From Acorus gramineus (lineage: Eukaryota > Streptophyta > Magnoliopsida > Acorales > Acoraceae), in NCBI GenBank assembly GCA_030737835.1, contig CM060855.1, positions 1,907,032-1,971,031 of the forward strand: 64,000 nt of DNA, given 5' to 3'. This document shows, one piece after another, positions 9,936 through 22,647 of this stretch. The notes under the pieces were generated by a model, which was not told the DNA's origin, searched no databases, and saw nothing but the letters and a program-made list of their open reading frames with translations. Both the position numbers and the translations under genes were made by a program. Position 1 is the stretch's first letter; the number at the start of each line of letters is the position of its first letter.

Positions 9936-12490
9936 TTTTGTCACTGTTCGAATCCGATTGACCCAGTAATTGAACCATATAACAGTTTCCTAGATAATGA
10001 AAACATGTTAACTTGTCAAGTGTGGCTAGAATTATTCATATTTGGATATCTAAATAGATTTAGAAGTGAATATGAATATTGGTAATAGAAGAATGAAAAT
10101 ATTGGATGAAGCAGCAACACATTCTCCTTGATTTTTCATCGAGAGCAACTCAGATTTGCACAGGGGAGGCTTACATGGAAGGTCTTGACCTTCAATGATC
10201 TACTCTGTCAAATAATCTCAATGTAATTAGAAAAAATTTGATATTGTTTAAAACACAAAAACATAGAGTACATATTCCATCTCCCATTGATTACTTGAGA
10301 ACAGAGAAACAGGTCAATAAAAGTCACTAAGAATGTGAATATAAATTTCCATGCAACAGTTGCATGCATTAAGAAAAGTATATGATTATTTTTTACTCCC
10401 AATAATTAGCCAGAGAAGTGCCTTGAAGTTGAAACAATAATTCACGTTCATTTTTAACGTTACATTTTTAAGCAAAAACGTTTCAAACTATTAATGTTTT
10501 TTTTTTTTTGGTCGGTAAAGCTCAAATTGTATTTCTCAATAGAATAAAAAAAAATGTACATAATGTATATATAGGGATGCAAAAATACTAAAAATCTCAC
10601 CCATGGGTGAATGAAACATGGAACACTGCGAGGGAACAGAGAAAGTAAGACTTCCTTTGTGCATCCGGGTCGCCCATCCACATTACCCATGGAGAAACTA
10701 ACAAATCCCTAGGAGAACTTAAAAAATCAAGATTACAGCCATCTTGACACATGGGTAGAAGCAACCTGCTTCCAAAATTATTTGAAACTCTTCAATTAAC
10801 ATCCAGCTTAAACATGCATGTAAAAACTAAAATTATTTTGTTCACATATGTACAAGAATTTGTGTAATGTGTTCAGCAAGATTGTTGTGCGTGACAAACA
10901 AATATTAGGCTAAACATGAATTCTTATAATTATCACATCAAGAATATAAACATCAAATATGTACTAAATCATACATTCTCTAAAATATATAGTAAAAGCA
11001 TGAAAGAAAGAGTTATGAATTATCTAAAAATGTATAAGCGAGTGAAGATAATTTGTTCTTGGTGTATAAGGCCCTCTCACGCAGAATGGCTCCTACCACT
11101 GAGAGATACAACCACAAGAGATTTTGTTTTTGCGTAGTGCGAGCTACGAAAGAACCACAATGAACGAACTGTGATCATTTCAGACACCCAGATCAAGAAT
11201 TGATGAGAAATTAGACTGGATGAAACACTATTGGTTGAATAACACTTCTCAAATCAGGAGCAATCTCGTGTTAGAGAAAGGATGAAATAGCTAGATCACA
11301 TTGCTCACGGGTTGGATGCACTAAAAAATGTTTTGTTGATTATGACTCTATATCATATCAAATGGTGCATCAAGCCTTTATATAAGCCAGAATATCAACC
11401 TTTCAATTCCATGCATGCACGCGCTATATATTAAAGCACTAAGAATTAAGGCATGCAATTGAAATGCATGAGATTAATGTTTCGATTACAAAATATTTGT
11501 ATATTTGTCACAAACGCATGCAACGGTGTCATTTGTAACTCTTACAATTAAAACTCCTCAAATGGCTTAGGGGGTTACACACCACATTAGAGCATGATGA
11601 TTATATTTTGGTCACAAAAATCCAACAGATCCTCCCTAGAAAATTTGATTGGACGGTTTATACACCTTCAAATACAAATAACTAATTTTAAAAAATTAAT
11701 TTATTAGGATAATTTCTATGAAAGATGAACAAATTATAATTGCCTATAACATATGGTAAAAGATACATTATGGGAAAATATCACATTTAATTTAGTCACT
11801 TTTGCAAACAAAATACATTTTTTAAATATTAATTAAGTATATAAGTCTATGAAATACTTGTTTTCTTCAAAAGTGAAACATACACTTGAATGAATTGAAT
11901 GCGTACATTTTACTTTATATATACTCTATAAAAATTCCATATATCGAGTTAGATGATATTGCATCAGAAAAAGTATCTGAGTGTATTAGTGATCAATTTT
12001 TTGTTAGAACAGATCGGATGGACTCTCCACACAACCACATTTAATTTAGTAGTTAGTTTTACAAACATAAATCATTAGAAAAATGTATTATTAAAGCCTA
12101 ATTTTAACTTGAGAGAAATATATGCATTCATTTTGATGGGCATACTATACCTTCCAAATAAATACTTATACAGATGAAAATTGTGGTCATAAGTAAAATT
12201 GATTCCCGCAACACTCTTTGATTAACACATTGACACATCCACCTTTTACACAAGTCATTGGATCAGACTTCTCTAAACATATTTGTTGTTTTGATCACTT
12301 AGGAAAATACACAAAATTCTATACAGAATAATTTTGTGATTTTCCCTATCCATAACTAATAATGTTGATCAATTCCAGGTGGTCCACAAGCCAGTGCCAC
12401 ACACCTAGTATTAGAAAATTCTAGGTCTGTTGTCTATTATAATATATGTGTGTATGTGCGCTCCATATATTTATGGGGAGAGTTATTATA
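9936..12490. other. Intergenic stretch without a supported gene
   Basis: AT-rich spacer. Short frames here (for instance 10916-11137) have biased Lys/Asn/Ile composition and no recognisable motif. One retroposon-like unit lies at 10490-10692. At about 11330-11630 the sequence ends in AAATCCAACA, LTR-like in reverse orientation, but no partner end or duplication could be read. Nothing else is seen. Confidence 0.6.
10490..10692 (-). mobile_element. Poly(A)-tailed retroposon-like fragment
   Basis: Read on the minus strand the unit starts in a GC-richer portion (CCATGGGTAATGTGGATGGG) and ends GCTTTACCGACC followed by a run of at least 11 A. That shape is typical of SINEs or LINE 3' ends. No reverse transcriptase is present, and a target-site duplication was not convincing. 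Confidence 0.4.
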
Positions 12491-12499
12491 AATTAATGG

Positions 12500-12780
12500 A
12501 TCACACGATGGCCGCAAACCGCCACAAAGAATTCCCAAACCACCGCTAATAGCTTTTTCGACGATTTTGCAACAGTTTTGGTGGGTTCGCATCAGGTTTC
12601 GTCATAAAAAATTTGCAAAGCTATTCATCCCGCCACAAAAAGGTATCCGCGGCAAATTTGCTTTTCTGCCACAAAATAAATATGCGACGGTATAAGATAC
12701 CGTCGCAAAAGCTTCTGAGAACTATTGTGTTATTTTATTTGAGATGGTCCAAAAACCGCCTCAAATACTATTTTATTTAA
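12500..12780. mobile_element. CACTA-type subterminal repeat region (fragment)
   Basis: The stretch is dense in 'accgccacaaa', 'ccgtcgcaaaa' and 'tttgc' motifs in both orientations, with an exact palindrome TGCGACGGTAT-AAG-ATACCGTCGCA (12682-12706). Arrays like this are typical of CACTA (En/Spm) subterminal regions. A similar block is at 34200-34560. No CACTA terminus was found, so the element is a fragment. Confidence 0.45.
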
Positions 12781-13512
12781 ACAGAGATTTATTGCTCCTA
12801 TTTCATTTTAATGAATAATCCTGTAAAAAAAATTGTTGTAAATAATTATACTATTCAAATTAACATTCTTTTTAATTCATTTATAAGATTCAATCAAATG
12901 AACATTCAATTCAATTCATCTATAGCATTCATTCAAATCAATTCCTTTGTAGCATTTCATTCAAATCAACATTTATCCAAATCCAATATAAAAAAATAAC
13001 TTGAAAACTTGATATGTGGATGCCCCTCATTTTCCATTTGGAAGAGTATAGTCCTTCTTGCTCTTCTTCTTTCTTAAAGCATAGCTGCTCGAACCATATT
13101 TTGAATCTATAGAAATCAGGGCAGAAAAAAAGTAGATACTGCATGGACAGGTCCTCAGACTAAACTCCATTCTGTCCATTTTCTTTCCTGGACACAAAGG
13201 AAAACATAAATAGTTTAAGAAAATATCCTTCCAACCAATGATAGCGCTGGTACACCTAGAGGTGTCAAACGGGACGAGCCGGCCCGGCACAGCCCGTGGC
13301 ACGGCCTGTTAAGGGCCCGTGCCGTGGGCCGGCCCGTTTGGGTGGCGACGCGGGCTGGGCCTGACATCCGGCCCGCGTGCCGTTTCTGGCACGGCCCGCT
13401 AGGCCCGCCGTGCCGGAACGGCACGGCTCGCTAGGCCCCCCGTTGGCCCGTTGGCCTATCCCAACGGCTAGTTTACTAGCCGTTGGCCCGCCCGAACTCA
13501 AAAATCTTCACC

Positions 13513-13520
13513 TATAAATA
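13513..13520 (+). promoter_or_regulatory. TATA box of the hAT transposase gene
   Basis: TATAAATA, in 'cacctataaataccccacc', lies just inside the GC-rich left subterminal array and about 570 bases before the first transposase ATG. The leader between them is pyrimidine-rich (CT repeats at 13815-13850). Confidence 0.6.
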
Positions 13521-14092
13521 CCCCACCCCATCCACCCATTTCTTCATCAATTCAATCACAAATCTCTCTACTCCTCCACTACTACACTCTCTTCTTCCTC
13601 TAAAATTTTCTAGTTTTGTGTTGGAATTCCAAGTGTTCTAGTGTTCAAGTGCTCTCTTTCTTTCCAAGTGAAAACTTCAATCAAATTGAAGTGGTGGTGG
13701 AAGCTCTCTCTGTCTCCAATCTCCATTTCTTCAAGGCTCTTTCCAAGGGAAGTTCTCTCCAAAAGGTGGAAGGTTCAAGGCTCCAACTCTCCAAGCCTAA
13801 GGAGATTAGGGGAAGCTCTCTCTCTCTCTCTAGTCTCTAATCTCTACTAGTCTCACACTCTTCATCTCTAGTCTCTACTCTCTACACATTTGAAATTTCA
13901 AGTTTTACAAAGTGTATTTCAAGTTTTAAATTCAAATTAATTCCATATTTCAAAACCAAAGTGTATTTTAAATTTCAAATTTTTAATATTTTAAATTTTA
14001 ACTATTCAAATAGAAGAATTTTAAATTCAAATTTTAAATTCAAATTTTAAATTTTAATTTGAAATTTCAAATTTTTACTTTTTAAATTTCAA

Positions 14093-16197
14093 ATGGCCAA
14101 CCCAAACATAGAATATTCACACACTGATGATGAATTTGACAATATAGATAGCCTACCACATGATTTACCCCAAGACCAATCCCAAACCCCCCATGAATCA
14201 GTTGGAGGTGATGTTGGTGCATCATCTAGTCACCCCCCAACTGGAAAACAAAAAAACCCTCTAAAAGAAGTAGGAAGTCTGAAGTTTGGGAGCACTACAC
14301 AATACAGAATATTAAATACCAAGGTAGAATGGAAGATAGAGCTGTTTGTAAATATTGTAACAAAAATTTTAGTTGTGCAAGCGCGGGTGGTACCGGACAT
14401 CTCAAGAGACATGCTGAATCATGTCTGAAAAGGCATCAACAACAACTGAATCCCGGTACGCAGTCTCAGATTGGGAGTTTCGGTCAAACAGGTAGTACTG
14501 AAGGTACAATGTCTACATTCTCTTATAATCAATCTAGTATGAGAGAAGGTTTATCTGTATATATAGCATCTGATGAACAACCATTTACATTTGCTGAAAG
14601 TAGAAGATTTGAACGTTTTCAAAAAAGGTACGTTAATCCACAATATAGAGCTGTTTCTAGAAATACTATTAGATCAGATATAATTAGAGTTTACAATGAA
14701 ATGAAAAATCATTTAATTCAATCATTCATGAACATTCAAAAAATTTCATGCACATCTGATTTATGGTCCGGTAAGAATGATTTAGCCTATATTTGTGTTA
14801 CTTCACATTATATTGATTCTCATTGGATGTTAAATAAAAGAATGTTAGCTTTTCGTCCACTTACATTTCCACACACCGGCACAGTAATTTATCAAGCAAT
14901 AATGGATATTTTTAGAGAATATAATATAACTGAAAAAATTTTATCCATAACTTTTGATAATGCTAGTAATAATGTTAGTGCTATTTTAAAATTTAAATCT
15001 TCTTTGGGTTTACCTTATGATTTTGAATTTTATGATTGTAAATGTGTATGTCATATTATTAATTTAATTGTGCAAGATGGATTAACTCATATTGAAGAAT
15101 CATTAGTAAATATTAGATTAGCATTAAAATTTATTACTTGTACACCTTCTAGAGTACAAGCATTTGGTGATTTTTGTGCGACACGCAATATTCCCCCTAG
15201 AAAATTTCCTCTTGATATGCATGTTCGTTGGAATTCTACATATATAATGTTGCAAAGTTGTGAGGGTTATGAAAATTTGATTATTGAATTTAATGAAATG
15301 TTTAACAATCGTGTTGATATTTCTCCTATTGATTGGCAAATTTCAAAAGTTTTTGTGCAATTTTTAAGTATTTTTTATGATGCTTCTATTGCTTGTTCAG
15401 GTGTTTATTATCCTACATCAAATCTTATACTTAGACAATTATTTAATATTTCTTGTGCATTTAAAGAATATAGAGATTATAGTATACTTCAACAATCTAT
15501 TATCTTGATGGAACAAAAATTTAAAAAATATTTTGAAGATATTCCTATGCTTTTTTGTTTAGCTGCTGTAATGGATATTACTATTAAATTAGATACTGTT
15601 AAAACTATAATTTCAAGAATAAGTGATAATGTTAGATTTCCAATGGTTATAAGTGGTGAAGATGTAGAATTTGCTTTAACTGAAATGTATAAAAAATATG
15701 AAAATAAATATGCAAATAGAACTAGAGCATCATCCTCCACTTCATCTATTAGTTTATTAGGCAAAGGTAAGAAAAAAGATTATTTCTTTGATTTTGTTTC
15801 ACAAAGTTCACACACTTCACATGATTCTAGTAGTGGTAGTTCTCATCTTAATGAACTGTTTAAATATTTAGAAAATGATTGGAAGTCTCTTTTAACTGAA
15901 AAGGAGATGGAAAATTTTGATCTCTTGCAATGGTGGAAAGCACATGAAGTGACATTTCCTGTGCTTTCTATAATGGCAAGAGATTTACTAACTCCTCCAG
16001 TGTCTACAGTGGCTTCAGAATCTTCTTTTAGTACAAGTGGGAGAATATTATCTGAGAGGAGGACCAGGTTGGCAGCAAGTTCACTGGAAGCTCTTATTTG
16101 TCTGAAGGATTGGAGTGATGCTGATGAAAGAAATCAAGAATTTGTAGATAGTCTTGAGGTGGATTTTACAAAATTCAACATAGATGATGATCAATGA
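14093..16197 (+). pseudogene. hAT transposase (BED finger, RNase-H fold, hAT dimerisation), one frameshift
   Basis: The enzyme would cut and paste the surrounding element. ATG 14093 opens an acidic N-terminus (MANPNIEYSHTDDEFDN). Around the A-run at 14246-14254 the frame shifts; the downstream frame runs open to TGA 16197, with an internal ATG at 14329 giving 622 residues. In that numbering: BED zinc finger CKYC (7-10) with H24, H28 and C32; presumed catalytic acids D144 (CTSDLW), D210 (TFDNASNN) and E564 (VASESSF); a VRWNSTY motif in the middle; and the hAT C-terminal dimerisation region from LLQWWKAHE to ALICLKDW (about 530-594). It resembles Ac-like plant transposases of the RICESLEEPER type. 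The break separates the N-terminus from the finger. It could be a real mutation, a homopolymer sequencing error, or slippage. Translation from the internal ATG would keep all catalytic acids but truncate the finger's N-terminal part. Confidence 0.9.
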
Positions 16198-16789
16198 AGA
16201 TTTCACATATAAATCTTCTCATTGTTGTATTTTTTTAATTTTTTGAAAGGTGAGTTGCAAGTGATTGATAGTTTTAATAGGTGCCAACCTAGTTGGGATG
16301 TATTAAAAACTATAGTGATGCAATTATTACTCACTTTTTATGTTATATTAATTTTTTGTATTTGTCAATGTATTTTTTAAGAATTGTATAATTTATTTTT
16401 ATTCATCAATGTACTATTTGTGTATTTTTTATTCATTTTATCATTTATTTAATTATTGTTCATGTACTCAAGAAATTCAATATTCAATAAAATAAATATT
16501 TGTATTCTTAATTCTTTTTAGTTTTCAATTTTTATGAATGACTTATGTATATTTTTTTATTTTTTAATTTAAAGGAACTAGTAAATTAAACATGGAATTA
16601 AATATTAAACTTTAAAAATTAAAAAAATGGACATTTTAATGGGCCGGCCCGTTGGCCCGTCAATGGGCCCGGCCCGTTTGGCCCGCCGGGCTGGCACGGA
16701 GGGCCGTGCTGGGCCGACCCCCTGCGGCCCGTGCCGTTTAGCGGGCCGGGCCGGCACGGCACGGCCCGTTTTACACCTCTAGGTACACC

Positions 16790-17150
16790 ATAGGAATAAA
16801 ACATTAATATAGAAAGAACTATTCAAGAAACAGAACATACTGATCTCTCAGTATGATCAATCACATTTAACATTTCTTATATATTGACAAAAATTTAACT
16901 GCACATTAAACTCTCAAATTATTGTTTTGGAAAAGATCTGTTCATTTTATTTCACTCTTCTAAATCTTCCCTGCATCTTCATTAGTGCTAACCATTAGTT
17001 ATTACATTAGAAAATCAAAAGGAATGGAAACATGGATCAGGCTATAATTAGATCAAATAGTGCTTAAAATTATATGTATTCACCTCACTGCATCATCAAA
17101 AGGAAAAAAAAAATTACATGTTGCATTTAACTTAAATTATATATATGTTA
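16790..17150. other. AT-rich spacer, no feature seen
   Basis: No coding signal, repeat boundary or RNA gene could be recognised between the hAT element and the solo LTR. Confidence 0.6.
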
Positions 17151-17154
17151 AGGG

Positions 17155-17675
17155 TGTTGGGATTATGTCTTGATCCGGTGTATCATATCAGATGGCTATA
17201 ATGAAACCATATTAGGGTGAGCACCTAATTGGTAGAATATTAATTAAGATTTAATATTTATTAATATTTAAAGTGAATCTCCTAAAATAGGAAACAATAT
17301 TTGTTTGTTAATTAGGAAAGTGAATCCAGGAATAATATTTGTTTGTTAATTATGAGATTATTTAGAAAGGGAGCTATTTATCTCTATAAATATCATCTAG
17401 AGTTTCATGGCAAGACTTTGACAATGCATGATACAATGTAGAGATCTTAATAGAAGGTTGAGAGGGTTCTAAAAGAGAGTTGTTCCTTGAGAGAGTTTAT
17501 GAATCTCTTAATGTATCTCAACTATCAAAGTGGATTCTCTGTTTTTTTTCTTCCATAGATGTAGGCCTAGGCCGAACCACGTATATCTTGTGCTCGTTCT
17601 TCGTATGATGTGATGTTTTATTCTTGTGTTCGATCTCGGATTTATTGTTGGCTTCTGTGAATTACCTTTCCAACA
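17155..17675 (+). mobile_element. Solo LTR (521 bp), copia-like
   Basis: It begins TGTTGG and ends CCAACA (the TG...CA rule with matching 6-bp inverted ends), and is flanked by a perfect 5-bp duplication AAGGG (17150-17154 and 17676-17680). Internally a TATA-like CTATAAATA lies near 17381. No PBS, PPT or second LTR is adjacent, so this is the product of LTR-LTR recombination. Orientation is from the TATA box; copia assignment is by LTR size and ends only. Confidence 0.85.
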
Positions 17676-17799
17676 AAGGGAAATCCCATATCTCAACTGT
17701 GAGTTATATGTCATCTATTAACAGGAAACAATAGAACACACATATTATAACATATAGAGCTAAAATACAAGAAGATGCACAAACACTAAGCCCCCGTTG

Positions 17800-17965
17800 C
17801 CCTACATGTAGGGTTCATTTGAAGTCATCATACCAACCAAGTAAGTTATATTTTGTATACAAAAAAAAAAAAAAAAAGTTATATTTGAATATCTCATTGC
17901 CCTACATGTACGGTTCATTTGAAGTGATCCTCTACCAACCAAGAAAGTTATATGTTTTTCTAATT
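17800..17965. repeat. Short tandem duplication
   Basis: A block of about 70 bases with TTGCCCTACATGTA.GGTTCA and TACCAACCAAG..AGTTATAT occurs twice (from about 17798 and about 17897), separated by an A-run. Confidence 0.6.
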
Positions 17966-18284
17966 GTCATATCATAACGCAATATATATAGTTAAGCATA
18001 TAATTCAAAAAAAAAAATCAAAATATGTACAGGTTGCCGACAAGGTTTACCGTTATTTTTCTTTGAAAAATATTATACTAAATCAATTTTACATTTCAAA
18101 ACATAGTCCACCCATATTTTCATTTTTTTTAATCGAATATTAATCTAATGACGTATATACTTTTATAATAGATGAAATCTATACTCTAATTAATTAAATG
18201 ATAACATTTATAAAAAATTGTGAAAAAATTTTAATGAGATACATATCTCGTTACCGTGAGTAGAAAAAATATCAAAGTATACGA

Positions 18285-18425
18285 GACCTTTTTTTCTTTT
18301 ATGGTAACAAGGCCCACTTGGGGCATATGATGCATAACAGGACGCAAAGCCCCAGAGCAATAGGAAATACACCCCACATGGGAGAAACCAGATCAAACCC
18401 GGGACGTCCTCTATGGACGTGTCGT
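18285..18425 (-). mobile_element. Possible SINE fragment
   Basis: On the minus strand the unit reads ...CCCGGGTTTGATCT (similar to a pol III B box), then CCCATGTGGGG, and ends in an A-rich tail. A convincing A box and target duplication are lacking. It could instead be an unrelated GC-richer relic. Confidence 0.3.
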
Positions 18426-19043
18426 TGCGTTCATTAAAGATTCTAGCTACTGTACAAAAATTGACTCTGAAATGGACTGCATGTGCAGTATGTGGCCCAT
18501 ATATATAAAACTATATTATATATGTATGTAGTTATATATGGAGGAGACATGATATTTTTAGTTTTGGCTTGACCTTTTTGTCACATTTCAAAGAGTGCCT
18601 GTGTCACCCCGTAAAACAAACAGCGCCTATAATTATATGTATGTATATATATATTGTCTCAATTTATATATTGGGTTGCTGAAAGCACATACAAACAACT
18701 ATATATATATAAGAACCTAACAAAAGTTTGTTTGAATAAAAGAAGACACCAGACAAAAGCTATATATTAACTTAGCAGGATTTACTTATATGACAACATA
18801 TGCTTTTTAAAGAGGAATTGTAACCTTTTATGTATCATCAAGAATTTAAAATACATTTGTGAAACTCCAGAAAATATAATTGGATGAAAATCATGAATTT
18901 GAAGTATGTCCATGTTGGGGCTTCTAAGTTGTTGGATGTCTTATTCGTTTTTATGAGAAAGATTAATTTAACCGATGAAAGAGGAACATGGAAATGGATA
19001 TTCAATGTCTTACATTGTTCTAGAATTATCTAATATTAAAATT

Positions 19044-20490
19044 ACAATTTTGCTACCTGGGCCTCAATATTTAAGCTCTATTAAGAAAGCTCAATAGGTG
19101 TCATTTCCTTATTATTTGACTTTTTAAAAAGATAAAAAAAAGTAAATATAACTGCCTCCTACATCATCAGCATCAAAAAATGATTCGGCTGATTTGGAAA
19201 AAAAAAAAAAAAAACCTCGGTGAACTAGGGTTTGTTATTGCAGCGCTTTTTCTTCCACAAATCCTTGCAGCGATGGCGAAAAAAGGTATTCAATCATTCT
19301 TCTCTTGATTCTTCTCCAATTTCTCATCACATTTCTTCCCGCAATCATCTGTCTCTGTTCTGTTTTTTATTTTTTTTGGAAATGATCATGAAACAAACTT
19401 TTTAAGATAGGTTTCATTTTTTTCAAGAACACTCAAAAATCTGCAGGAATATGACTTCAACTTTTTAATAACCAATATCAAATGTATTTTTTACTCATAG
19501 AATATGGTGTATCTGGAAAAAACGATTTGTAGAAATGAATCTCAATCAGTAAAGAGTAAAGAAAAAAACAGTTCATTTTTTATGTGTTTCACTAAGTAAT
19601 ATTAAATGTATAGGATACATAATATGTTATTTTACATGGATTGTAAATGTATTTGAATATTATGAATGTGTTTGAATCCCATATAATGTCTGATGGAAAT
19701 GAAATTGATATATGGCCAACAAATGTGTAAGATTTCATAGGTCTGTAAATGTGTATTATTACATTTGCATGAAGAAAAATATATATAAATGTGTTGGATT
19801 GTAACTGAATGACAATATATATGATTCAGAATATTGAGTGTATTTGGATGTATGAAATTTCTGAATTTAATATGTTAATATGTTAAAAAGGTATGACTGT
19901 AAATGTTGAGTTTCATGGATTGTAAGAGTGTAGGATTACGTTTGCGACATTTGAATGTGATGGATTGTAATTGATTCATATGCAATGTATCTGAATGCAT
20001 ATGAATCATAAAATTGTACTCTTAACTAGTTTGATAAGATTCTAAAAAGAAACTGAATATCATTGGTTACCATTCAAATAAAAATTATTGCAGGACCCCA
20101 AAAGTCAAAGAAAGCCAGAACAAAGGAGAAGCAAAGCTTATTATCCCCAATACAGATCAACATTGCATAAGATTTTCCAAACATTTGCATCAATGAAATT
20201 AAAAAGAAAACAAGTACTGGAAATGCTCCAGAAGACTCCTTTTTGAAATCTTTTCAAATCTTTCTTGGATAAATCCTATGATTACAATGCGACCAAGAAA
20301 AATGATGATGATGTCCTATTCATAACCCAGTCATTCGACAAGAAATCAAATTCCTTCATTGTCGATGGAAAGCCTTTGAAGATCACATTTGAAGAGGCTG
20401 AAATTATTTTTGGGATTCAATCTGAGAATAAAGAAGTAAAATGTAACAAATTTTTTATTGAAGTGTTTCAATTAGAATTTTTTTGACTTA
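19044..20490 (+). mobile_element. Decayed MULE (left end recognised; right end not found)
   Basis: The left end 'ttttgctacctgggcctcaa', followed by 'agctcaataggtgtcatttcc' and 'ttatttgactttttaaaa', matches the B-type terminus of the MULE family at 34704-42818 and 41387-42680. Downstream are motifs rich in 'aaatgtat', as in its relatives, and a pseudogene at 20093-20486. No opposite terminus could be identified by eye, so the right limit given is only that of the recognisable content. Confidence 0.5.
20093..20486 (+). pseudogene. MULE-borne captured domain (DUF1985/PMD-like N-terminal region)
   Basis: After an AG-type acceptor, frames read PKSKKARTKEKQ, then, past stop codons, DVLFITQSFDKKSNSFIVDG and PLKITFEEAEIIFGI. 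A closely similar peptide (DQSFDQKSDSFNIGGKQIKI) occurs on the minus strand at 35856-36038 in another member of the MULE family. The pattern recalls N-terminal domains that accompany Ulp1-like protease genes inside some plant MULEs, but no protease part is present. The assignment is tentative; the shared peptide itself is directly visible. Confidence 0.45.
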
Positions 20491-22560
20491 TGTACATGGT
20501 TTTTGAAATGTAACTTGAATTAATAAATTTATGTGAATTTCTATCAACAATGGCTTATGGAAGTAAGACTGGCACACAATTCATTCAGAGAAGGTTTGGG
20601 GTGTTGATGAGACCAAATGGAACAAACTCTTCTACACTGCTGATCATGTCCATCTGACAATTCCTTTTATAGACTAGTTTCCAAAGAACATGTATCATTG
20701 AACTCATACAAATAAATAATTTCTCAAGTGGTGTCATTCATGATATCATCATCACTGCCTAAAAAAACAATTCAAGAGTAAAAAAATAGAAACAAATGTC
20801 AATAATACCCAAATGTAACTGAATCCAATTAACATAACTTCATTACTGTCAAAATACATACCACAAGCCGAAACAAAAAAAAAAAACTCATGAATCAAGA
20901 TGCACATAATATTGAAATACATTTGAGAAAGAATCTAAATTCAAATGTATGCAAGAATGTAACTAAATAGATTCAAATGCATATGACATTATAACATAAG
21001 AATGACACTGAATTAAATGAATATGTCTTGGTAACTATGACTATGGATACATATACCAAAAAAATGTATCTAACATAAACAATTTAATCATCCATTAACT
21101 TACATTCATAGAAAAATCAAAAGACAAACAAAAAAATACAAAAATAAGATACATATAATATTCAGATACGCTCTTCTACTGATCTGATCAACCGTCGATT
21201 TGACCTCCAAGACGATCTCAAATCGCTTTGAAATTTGTTGTAGCAGCGAAGCAACTACTCCTGTAGGGCTCGTTGATATGAATGGGTGGATATATAGAAA
21301 TATCTATAATTTTGATCTCCGATTTGAACGTTATATCCTTCTGAAGTTACAGTGTTCTCAAATGATCATGATTTCTTCTTTTCTGGTCTATTTGATCTCA
21401 TGTGTCCATATAACTTGCAGCTATGATATCTGCATCAAGTGGTGTCTTGAAAAAGACAAGGGAAAGTGGTCCACACACACGAACACACCTCAAAACTCAA
21501 TTTGTCTGAACCCTCTAGCAAACTCAATTTGTTGAGTGGGAACAAATAACACTATAACGAAAGCGTTATATGCGCTTCAAAACTCCGATCTCTTCCGTGT
21601 TCCCTAAATTCTTTTACACATGCAGCATTGAAGATACCTTCAATATTTACCTAGGTAAATCAATCAAGTAATTCTCATAATTTCTTAAAAAAGGTTTTTT
21701 CAAATGTCCTTTAAAAAGCATATAGTTCAGGGAATATACTACATGCTAACAGTAATGTATAATTTCCTTTACTCGTTTCTTTCAATCAATTGTACAATGA
21801 AAAGGAGAGCCAAATTAAAGTTTAGCATCACAACAGGCTGAAAGCAATGAACTTCAATGGTAAGACTGGGACCACCCCAGACACACAACCCAACCACTCC
21901 CCATCTCTCTTTATCAACAAAGAAAAATCATCTCCCCTGGCACCCTTATTTGAATTCCACACAACACAGGTCTTTTTGAAAAGACTTCAACAAAATCCAC
22001 TAGCTATATTTTTTTTTTATAATTGATATAAAATCTTAACCTCGCAATCCCTTTTGTCTTTATAAACCTAACCCTTCTTTAATGTGATCATTAGTGGCGA
22101 ATCTAAAAAACAAAGGACATTGTTACACGCAGTCCACCTACGCCCCTCATGTAGTCTTAATTCATGAATAACATAATATACATGTTTCGATCAAAGTATG
22201 TAATAATTTTATTTTATTTATTTGTAAATAGACATATACTTTTTTATAAAAAAATTATATCATTTGAGATCTAATTTTTAGAAAATCAAAGAAAATACAC
22301 ACAAAACTGCACATAGGATTGACTGCCTCTCACTTAATCCACAAAAAAAATTTAAAAAGTTGTCAACAAAACCTCACTTGATTTTTCTTCAGTCTTGATA
22401 TATTTAATTTTTAATAAAAAAAATAAATCTAGTTATTGTCACCTTCACTAACAAAAAAAAAAATGAGATTATTACATGTCTGAATTGGAGACGAAAAGAA
22501 TAGAAAGAAAACAAGCAAAACATAGACTGTGAGGTGGGGTCGATGGTTCAATGGGAGTGA
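20490..22560. other. Spacer upstream of peroxidase copy 2, no supported gene
   Basis: AT-rich. The 111-codon frame at 21200-21535 has no recognisable motif and is probably chance or MULE interior. The last few hundred bases should include the distal promoter of the peroxidase. Confidence 0.5.
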
Positions 22561-22570
22561 ATTCTGCCAT

Positions 22571-22580
22571 TATATATTAA
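22571..22580 (+). promoter_or_regulatory. TATA box of peroxidase copy 2
   Basis: TATATATTAA lies 77 bases before the start codon at 22648. A transcript starting about 30 bases downstream would have a short A/C-rich leader ending 'acaagagagccATGG', a good plant start context. Confidence 0.65.
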
Positions 22581-22647
22581 AGCCTAACCCCCTCTTCAAT
22601 TTGTCCATCCTGAGGAGATAAGACTCTCAAAACAAAACAAGAGAGCC

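Larger units (their letters stand above)
13257..16781 (+). mobile_element. hAT transposon, near-intact (3525 bp)
   Basis: The termini are inverted: TAGAGGTGTCAAACGGG on the left, and on the right (reverse complement) TAGAGGTGTAAAACGGG. The flanks are a perfect 8-bp duplication GGTACACC (13249-13256 and 16782-16789), the hAT hallmark. Subterminal regions (13262-13490 and 16640-16775) are very GC-rich, with many GGCCCG/CGGGCC and GGCACGG units in both orientations, likely transposase-binding arrays. In between lies one transposase gene with its own TATA box, broken only by one frameshift. Perfect TSD, matched ends and a long open frame suggest a young insertion. Confidence 0.95.

Noticed and set aside
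10852..11630. Possible reverse-oriented solo LTR ending AAATCCAACA
   Set aside because: No matching second terminus or 5-bp duplication could be read.
21200..21535. 111-codon ORF
   Set aside because: No family resemblance; lies in decayed MULE-like spacer; no promoter or homologous copy nearby.
22530..22560. 'ggtcgatggttcaatggg' considered as tRNA B-box region
   Set aside because: No cloverleaf or A box around it; lies in the peroxidase promoter. No tRNA or rRNA gene was found in the window.
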